From the NCBI RefSeq assembly GCF_001468005.1, contig NZ_LNYY01000019.1:2043070-2107069 (forward strand): a DNA stretch of 64,000 nt, in the 5' to 3' direction. Both the position numbers and the translations under genes were made by a program. The notes beneath the pieces are model-generated. The model was not told the origin of the DNA. It saw only the letters and a list, made by a program, of their open reading frames with translations, and ran no database searches. The first letter of the stretch is position 1; every line of letters starts with the position of its first letter. Shown one piece after another: positions 58,700 through 64,000 of the stretch. The DNA comes from Legionella steelei (GTDB taxonomy: Bacteria; Pseudomonadota; Gammaproteobacteria; Legionellales; Legionellaceae).

Positions 58700-60382
58700 T
58701 TATTTAGCAGGAACAAGTTTTTTTGCAGGTTTTTCATCAGAGTACTTACGTGTAATGTACCATTGTTGCAATATGGATAAAGTATTATTCACAATCCAGT
58801 ACAATACCAAACCAGCTGGAAAACTCCAAAACAAGCCTGTAAATAACACCGGTAAAAACATCATGATCTTTGCTTGCATCGGATCTGGAGGCGCTGGATT
58901 TAATTTTTGTTGAACCAGCATCGTCGCGCCCATAATTAATGGCAATACATGATAGGGATCAGCCGAAGCCAAATCTTTAATCCAGAAAATAAATGGTGCT
59001 TGTCTTAACTCAACACTTTCTAATAAAACCCAATACAGAGCAATAAAGACAGGAATTTGAATCACGATAGGTAAACAACCACCTAAAGGATTTACTTTTT
59101 CTTGCTTGTATAACTCCATAGTAGCCTGGCTGATTTTGGCTTTATCATCACCATAACGTTCGCGCAAAGCTTGTAATTTAGGTTGTAACTTACGCATCCC
59201 AGCCATTGATTTATAGCTGGTAGCAGACAATCGATAAAATGCTAATTTAATTAAGACTGTAACTAAAACGATAGACCAGCCCCAGTTACCAACAACATTA
59301 TAAATTGCTTTCATCAACGAGAATAATAAGGACGATAAAAACCATAAAATTCCATAATCCACAGTCAGATCAAGCGAGGGGGCAATGCTTTTTAATACGC
59401 TGGTGATTTCTGGACCTAGATACAATTGAGCACTAACTGTTTTTTGCTCTTCAGGCTTCAGGGTAATCGGTTGTCCAACAGCACCAATGGTATAATCGTT
59501 ATTCACAGAGCGAGTGTAAAACTTATTATTCGAATTCGCATCTGGAATCCAGGCACTTAAAAAGTAGTGTTGCTGCATGGCAATCCAACCACCTTTACTA
59601 TCTACATCCAGATTGGCTTTATTCATATCGCTAAAGCTTACTTTTTGATAGCGGTGTTTTCCTGGTTCAGAATAGGAAGCACCTGTATATGAGCCAACAT
59701 GAAATACACTTGATTTGTCTTCTTTGGGTGAGCTACGTAACAGTTGCGTGTTCAAATAGCCAGTCCAGTCGGTACTGCTTTTATTAACAATTTTGTAATG
59801 GACATCAATGAGGTAGCTGCCTTTAGTAAAAATAAGTTCTTTTTTTACTTCGAGCCCTTGATCAGTTTTTCCGCTTAACGTGACGACCAATTGCTTCTGA
59901 TCAGGAGTCAATTCGTATTGTTGTTGCGGTGTTGTGAAATTCAAATTGAGCATTTGCACATTTTGTCCTGAAGGAACAAAAAGACTGCTGTTAGCAACAT
60001 AACGCTCACCAGGCTGATTTTGTAATAGAAGAAACGGTTTATTTTTTTCGTCTACACTTTGAGGATAATCAAGGAGTTGTCCAGAAACTACGTCGCCATG
60101 TTGTAAATCAATGCTCACATCTAAAACATCTGTTTTAACACGAACTAACGGTGCATTACTGTTTTTAGTTTGTTCTACAGTAGGAGATGCGGGAGTTGAT
60201 GTAGGAGTACTCGTATTGTTGGACGGAGCTACTTGGGGTAACAATGGTTGTGCATTATTCTCTTGGCTAACTGCATTTTCAATTGGCAAATGCTTAGGAG
60301 GATAATCTACCTGCCAGGCATTCCAAAGTGATAAACCAACTAGCGCAAGCGCCATATATAAAACAATACGTCGTATATCCAT
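58700..60382 (-). CDS. yidC: Membrane protein insertase YidC
   Basis: 560 residues from the ATG at 60382, which overlaps the yidD stop by one base; the frame runs further upstream but the family begins with [22 protein letters not shown], as here. The large periplasmic beta-domain (about 55-340) is preceded by a Thr/Ser/Pro-rich linker ([17 protein letters not shown]). The Oxa1 core has [48 protein letters not shown] and [19 protein letters not shown]. Inserts and folds inner-membrane proteins, with or without Sec. Confidence 0.97.
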   Translation of the reverse strand: MDIRRIVLYMALALVGLSLWNAWQVDYPPKHLPIENAVSQENNAQPLLPQVAPSNNTSTPTSTPASPTVEQTKNSNAPLVRVKTDVLDVSIDLQHGDVVSGQLLDYPQSVDEKNKPFLLLQNQPGERYVANSSLFVPSGQNVQMLNLNFTTPQQQYELTPDQKQLVVTLSGKTDQGLEVKKELIFTKGSYLIDVHYKIVNKSSTDWTGYLNTQLLRSSPKEDKSSVFHVGSYTGASYSEPGKHRYQKVSFSDMNKANLDVDSKGGWIAMQQHYFLSAWIPDANSNNKFYTRSVNNDYTIGAVGQPITLKPEEQKTVSAQLYLGPEITSVLKSIAPSLDLTVDYGILWFLSSLLFSLMKAIYNVVGNWGWSIVLVTVLIKLAFYRLSATSYKSMAGMRKLQPKLQALRERYGDDKAKISQATMELYKQEKVNPLGGCLPIVIQIPVFIALYWVLLESVELRQAPFIFWIKDLASADPYHVLPLIMGATMLVQQKLNPAPPDPMQAKIMMFLPVLFTGLFWSFPAGLVLYWIVNNTLSILQQWYITRKYSDEKPAKKLVPAK

Positions 60383-60630
60383 CAATGATTCTCGTTGTTG
60401 GGGAGTACCGGATCGTAACCACCACGTGACCATGGGTGGCAACGCAATACTCTTTTTAAAGCCATCCACAAACCTTTGGTTATGCCACATTGTTGGATAG
60501 CACTTTCGGCATATTGTGAACAACTTGGGTAATATCGGCAACTTGGTTTTAACAAGGGGCTAATCAAATATTGATATAGTTTGATGGGTAAACAAACTAT
60601 TTTTCGTAACATGAGATTAATTTTTTCCAT
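60382..60630 (-). CDS. yidD: Membrane protein insertion efficiency factor YidD
   Basis: 82 residues. Small inner-membrane-associated protein acting with YidC. The signature is [32 protein letters not shown], followed by [16 protein letters not shown]. It overlaps the 3' end of rnpA by 34 bases and the yidC start by one, the usual compact arrangement. An internal ATG at 60612 is an alternative start. Confidence 0.95.
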   Translation of the reverse strand: MEKINLMLRKIVCLPIKLYQYLISPLLKPSCRYYPSCSQYAESAIQQCGITKGLWMALKRVLRCHPWSRGGYDPVLPNNENH

Positions 60631-60941
60631 GTTTTGCCCATTCTAGCGTTTATAATCGCATTTGTTTGTTTTGCTACGCCTTGTCTTGCTAAAAAAACCA
60701 CATCTACTGCAGGTAATTCTTCTTGTCGAAAGCTTTCTCTTAACAGCCGTTTGATACGATTTCGATCATGGGCTTTTGCTATCAATTTTTTTGATAACGC
60801 CAGCCCAAGTCTTGCATAACCTAAATGATTCTCTCTAAAGAGAATGACAAAGTCGGATGTTACTATTTTTTTTGCTTGTTCAAACACATGATTATAATCT
60901 TTTTTTGTTAATAATCTTTGTGTTTTTTTAAATGCAGACAC
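60597..60941 (-). CDS. rnpA: Ribonuclease P protein component
   Basis: 114 residues. Binds the RNase P RNA and the 5' leader of pre-tRNAs. The RNR motif is [17 protein letters not shown], and the N-terminal strand has [15 protein letters not shown]. The start is GTG at 60941, immediately after the rpmH stop (TAAGTG), so expression is probably coupled. The RNA partner gene rnpB is not in this window. Confidence 0.95.
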   Translation of the reverse strand: MSAFKKTQRLLTKKDYNHVFEQAKKIVTSDFVILFRENHLGYARLGLALSKKLIAKAHDRNRIKRLLRESFRQEELPAVDVVFLARQGVAKQTNAIINARMGKTWKKLISCYEK

Positions 60942-61076
60942 TTACGCAGTCAAACGTTTACGGCCTTTAGCACGACGACGTTTAATTACTAATCTACCTG
61001 CACGAGTAGCCATACGCTCACGAAAACCATGATCACGTTTGCGTTTTAAATTACTGGGTTGAAAGGTACGTTTCAT
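60942..61076 (-). CDS. rpmH: 50S ribosomal protein L34
   Basis: 44 residues. The sequence starts [18 protein letters not shown] and ends [11 protein letters not shown], the standard L34. It heads the operon rpmH-rnpA-yidD-yidC-mnmE. AGG lies 8 nt before the ATG, and a strong promoter is 35-60 nt upstream. Confidence 0.98.
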   Translation of the reverse strand: MKRTFQPSNLKRKRDHGFRERMATRAGRLVIKRRRAKGRKRLTA

Positions 61077-61109
61077 GATGAACCTGCTAATAAAATTATG
61101 AGGTTGGCA

Positions 61110-61138
61110 ATGATAGAGAACTTTTTTTCTACTGTCAA
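61110..61138 (-). promoter_or_regulatory. Promoter of the rpmH operon
   Basis: On the minus strand a perfect TTGACA, a 17-nt spacer and TATCAT, with the -10 ending 34 nt before the rpmH ATG. One of the best sigma-70-type matches in the window, as expected for a ribosomal protein operon. Confidence 0.75.
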
Positions 61139-61199
61139 TTTTGGATTTTGATTATTTTTTGTATATTTTATCTTTTTTCATGTTGATTTACTTGTTTGT

Positions 61200-61434
61200 T
61201 AATAACTTCATTAAATTTATTTTTTAAATTTTTTATTATTATTATGTTCCTTATTCTTTGTGAATAACTTATATATTTGATTATTAATCAACTAGTTAAT
61301 TTAAATGTAACTTTGTTTGTAAACTCTTTTGAAGCCTGTGATCTAATTGTAAGTATTTTTATTTTTTGATTTATTCATTGTTTTATTATCAGCTTATTCC
61401 CGTTATTCGATCGGGGTTATTCATAAGTAACTTG
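61200..61434. repeat. 235-bp direct repeat, copy 1
   Basis: Pairs with 61881-62115 at a fixed offset of 681 bp with no indel. Counting by eye gives 16 mismatches, nearly all in the first 110 bp and the last 60; the central stretch from about 61309 to 61381 is identical. It contains TGTGAATAA (61259-61267), a DnaA-box match, and TTATTCATA (61417-61425), one base off. Confidence 0.85.
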
Positions 61435-61880
61435 ACACAAGGTGATTTAAATTCCGCCATTTTATTGGCTTCTTGATGTGCCGAAATGAGTTAAAAGCTT
61501 TTTTAATCACAGTTATTGTTTTATTTCCCCCCTTTACACTAGCGTAAAAGAGGCCAAAGAATGTTGATTGCCTTTTTAAGAAATAAATAAAGTATTAGTT
61601 TGGTTTTAAAAAAGTTTATTAATTTCATTAGGACGAATCAGTCTAATAAATCACATTCTCTTATGATTACTCAGGTGACCACTGGTACCGGCATTTGTGA
61701 CAATTACCGAATAAAGGCAGCTCATGTATTCTCTCACTCAAAGTAAATCGAGCCCAATTACCGAGAAATATTTCCCAAGGACTACCCATTGTTTGTGAAA
61801 GCAGTAATAAGAATGAATGTTACCGGCCCCCAAAAAAAACTGATATTGCTGGCAGGTTAAAAAAAATCTTAGTGGCCTAT
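61435..61880. other. Spacer between the direct repeats
   Basis: 446 bp without a usable reading frame. It includes short related-looking strings (CAATTACCGA at 61702 and CCAATTACCGAG near 61756; a TTACCGGCC near 61823), which might be remnants of a mobile element, but no transposase fragment is recognisable. Confidence 0.35.
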
Positions 61881-62115
61881 TAATAAATTCATTAAATATA
61901 TTTTCTTAATTTTTTGTTATTATTATGTCTCTTGTTTCTTGTGAATAACTTATATATTTTATTATTAATCAAATAGTTAATTTAAATATAACTTTGTTTG
62001 TAAACTCTTTTGAAGCCTGTGATCTAATTGTAAGTATTTTTATTTTTTGATTTATTCATTGCTTTATCATCAGCTTATTCCCGTTATTCGATCGGGGTTA
62101 TTCATAAGTAATTTG
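61881..62115. repeat. 235-bp direct repeat, copy 2
   Basis: Second copy, 143 bp before the carbonic anhydrase start. Carries the DnaA-box-like TGTGAATAA (61940-61948) and TTATTCATA (62098-62106). A frame of 65 codons overlapping its end (62047-62244) is not supported as a gene. Confidence 0.85.
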
Positions 62116-62258
62116 CTACAAAATGATTTACTTTCTATCATTTGTTTTTTACCTTATGCAACGGATTTTATAAAAACGCATCCTAATTTTCATTTTGTAA
62201 TGAAGCATAAGTTAGGTTATATATTTTATGGTTACTCACATTGAACAGGGATGAAACT

Positions 62259-63953
62259 ATGTATCTAAAGCTCATGGAAGGAGTACAGCGTTTTCAAACT
62301 CAAGAATATCAAAAACGGAAAGAGTTATTTACTACTTTGGCAAATGGACAACGCCCTACGACTCTTCTCTTTGCCTGTTCTGATTCACGCATCATTCCAG
62401 CTCTTGTTACGCATACAGGACCTGGAGACATATTTATTACCCGTAATGTTGGTAATATTATTAATCCGTACTCCACAGATCCTTCAAGTACTGCAGCAGC
62501 TATTGAATTTTCAGTTAAAGTACTGGGCGTACAAGAAATAGTTGTATGTGGTCATTCTCGTTGCGGAGCCATGGGGGCCTTGCAAACCTCTAATCTTGAA
62601 GAGACTTTACCTGCTGTTGCTGACTGGTTAGCAGAAACAAAATCTATGCTGAATGTGCAGGATGATTTACATCATCATTCTTTAGCATGTATTACAGAAA
62701 AAAATGTTCTAACACAAATTGCAAACTTAAAAACACATCCTGCTGTCATCGAACAACTTGAAAAGGGTAAGTTAAGCATTCATGGTTGGATTTATGAATT
62801 TGAAACTGGGCAAATACTAGCCCATGACCAAGCGACAAGCCAATTTTTACCTATCGAGCAACTAAACCACTCTTTAGTAGATAGCAATGCCTTGTTGACG
62901 AGTAAACTATTAGATGGCGTGCTACATTTTAGAAAAAATGACTTCCCTAAAAAGAAGGAACTATTTCAATCTTTAGCACAAGGACAGCATCCCAAAGCGC
63001 TTTTGTTTTCTTGTTCTGATTCGCGAGTGATTCCCTCACTCATTACGGATACTGATCCTGGCGAGCTATTTGTTACTCGCAATGTTGGTAATCTTGTACC
63101 TTTTTATTCGTCCACGCCCTCTGGAGAGGCAGCCGCAGTGGAGTATGCAGTAGATGTATTGGGCGTTAAAGACATTATTGTCTGCGGTCACTCCCGTTGT
63201 GGGGCAATGAAAGGATTAATGAATCCTCATCTAGATAAAGAATTACCAGCCGTTGCTTCATGGTTAATTTATGCAAAACCTACGCTAGAAAAACTTAAAA
63301 TAAAATTTCCCGAGTGTACGGAACATTCTTTGGTTTGCACGACTAAAGAGAACGTTTTAATGCAAATAGAAAATTTGCAAACACACCCTGCTGTCATTAG
63401 GAAGCTTGCGAATAAACAGCTTAAACTACATGCCTGGTTTTATGATTTTGAGTCAGGGGAAATGTTGATTTATAGCCAGAAAAAAGAAGATTTTATTTCT
63501 TTTAATGATGCAATAACAGAAATACTCCTCAGCGATGAAGTATTCACCAAAATGCGTGCCATTGTTGTAGAAGAGGCCATGAAATATTTAAAAAATTTAG
63601 CCTCACCAAAAACTGCAGATGCGTGCATGATGGTGATGCCAATATTGAATTGTATCCGATTTAAAGGAATCTCGGTAATTTGGGAACAAATTAAAGCACC
63701 TATAACATCAAGGATTAAAGAAGAGTTTGGCAAATTATGTCCACATCATACTGATGAACGGTTAACTTCACTGATTGAAAAGGGCTTAGAAGTGACCCTA
63801 CCTGATATTAGGGACTTACAAAAGGATATAATGGCCTCCCCTGGTTATTATAAATTCAGTGGTTACATGATGAGGCATTTTATTACTATTGCAAAACCAC
63901 AAGAGCCGCCTATGCAAAAAATAGAGTGTGCCCAAACCATTTTTCGCTTATGA
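62259..63953 (+). CDS. Tandem double beta-carbonic anhydrase with unknown C-terminal domain
   Basis: 564 residues from the ATG at 62259 (AGGGA upstream); a TTG at 62241 in frame is less likely. Hydrates CO2 to bicarbonate with zinc. Two full beta-class domains are fused. Domain 1 has C40-S-D42-S-R44, then H99 and C102 in CGHSRCGAMG. Domain 2 has C252-S-D254-S-R256, then H311 and C314 in the same motif. Both zinc sites and the Asp-Arg dyad are intact, so both could be active. Residues about 415-564 form an added helical domain (TKMRAIVVEEAMKYLKNL onward) that I do not recognise. Cytosolic. It stands where dnaA would be expected. Confidence 0.9.
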   Translation: MYLKLMEGVQRFQTQEYQKRKELFTTLANGQRPTTLLFACSDSRIIPALVTHTGPGDIFITRNVGNIINPYSTDPSSTAAAIEFSVKVLGVQEIVVCGHSRCGAMGALQTSNLEETLPAVADWLAETKSMLNVQDDLHHHSLACITEKNVLTQIANLKTHPAVIEQLEKGKLSIHGWIYEFETGQILAHDQATSQFLPIEQLNHSLVDSNALLTSKLLDGVLHFRKNDFPKKKELFQSLAQGQHPKALLFSCSDSRVIPSLITDTDPGELFVTRNVGNLVPFYSSTPSGEAAAVEYAVDVLGVKDIIVCGHSRCGAMKGLMNPHLDKELPAVASWLIYAKPTLEKLKIKFPECTEHSLVCTTKENVLMQIENLQTHPAVIRKLANKQLKLHAWFYDFESGEMLIYSQKKEDFISFNDAITEILLSDEVFTKMRAIVVEEAMKYLKNLASPKTADACMMVMPILNCIRFKGISVIWEQIKAPITSRIKEEFGKLCPHHTDERLTSLIEKGLEVTLPDIRDLQKDIMASPGYYKFSGYMMRHFITIAKPQEPPMQKIECAQTIFRL

Positions 63954-64000
63954 GATTACATATCCCTCACTGTTATTAAGCGAAACAAATAGCTATTCTG
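63954..64000. other. Window end after carbonic anhydrase
   Basis: 47 bp after the carbonic anhydrase stop. No gene start is visible, so the next gene, which would show whether dnaA follows, lies outside. Confidence 0.3.

Noticed and set aside
61435-61880. Intact insertion sequence between the two direct repeats
   Set aside because: No transposase frame, no terminal inverted repeats and no target duplication could be seen.
62047-62244. 65-codon frame upstream of the carbonic anhydrase
   Set aside because: It overlaps the direct repeat, lacks a ribosome site and has a composition like random AT-rich DNA.
61077-62258. Calling the region oriC outright
   Set aside because: DnaA-box matches are few and AT-rich DNA gives chance hits; dnaA is not in the window. 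Kept as a hypothesis.

Overview
The window looks like a chromosomal segment of a Legionella or close Legionellaceae relative. The reasons are low GC, a gammaproteobacterial gene order (rpmH-rnpA-yidD-yidC-mnmE, atpIBEFHAGDC, rsmI/lpoA-yraN-diaA-dolP), and several large orphan proteins of the kind seen as Dot/Icm effectors in that family. No prophage, CRISPR array, rRNA or intact insertion sequence was seen. One tRNA is present.

Layout. 1-6.4 kb: end of an unknown gene, rapA, and two unknown membrane or coiled-coil proteins. 6.5-12.4 kb: a glutathione transferase, then a tight four-gene operon (acyl carrier protein, MBOAT acyltransferase, membrane-anchored SGNH-like protein with an ILEI-like C-terminus, FkbH-like HAD/GNAT protein). 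Its logic matches a dlt operon, but an FkbH-type loader replaces DltA; this is the best candidate for an undescribed surface-acylation system. 12.5-20.3 kb: thiolase, membrane protein, glycerophosphodiesterase, threonylcarbamoyl-AMP synthase, tRNA-Leu(CAG), epimerase, ornithine cyclodeaminase-like protein, psd. 20.4-30.2 kb: three very large orphan proteins, one with a PI3/4-kinase-like catalytic motif and one with a CX5R motif of the SopB/IpgD/SidF phosphoinositide-phosphatase type, plus a DUF2520 protein. 30.4-36.5 kb: a complete RND efflux operon. 36.7-41.5 kb: parC and a CHASE3-PAS-GAF-GGDEF diguanylate cyclase. 41.7-48.5 kb: the whole F1Fo ATP synthase operon with a good promoter. 48.6-54.5 kb: gloA, a small unknown protein, and the lpoA/diaA/dolP envelope cluster facing rsmI. 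54.8-57.2 kb: a membrane protein ending in a CaaX-like box and a small acidic protein. 57.3-61.1 kb: mnmE-yidC-yidD-rnpA-rpmH.

Upstream of rpmH, where dnaA and the origin normally lie in this family, there is a 1.2 kb AT-rich region with a 235-bp direct repeat carrying DnaA-box-like sites. It is followed by a tandem double beta-carbonic anhydrase instead of dnaA. Intergenic spaces carry two dispersed repeat families: a REP-like palindrome (core GTAGCCTGGGTG...CACCCAGGCTAC, about ten full, half or degraded copies) and a roughly 200-bp MITE-like element (two copies in opposite orientation, core GTAGGCTGGGCT).
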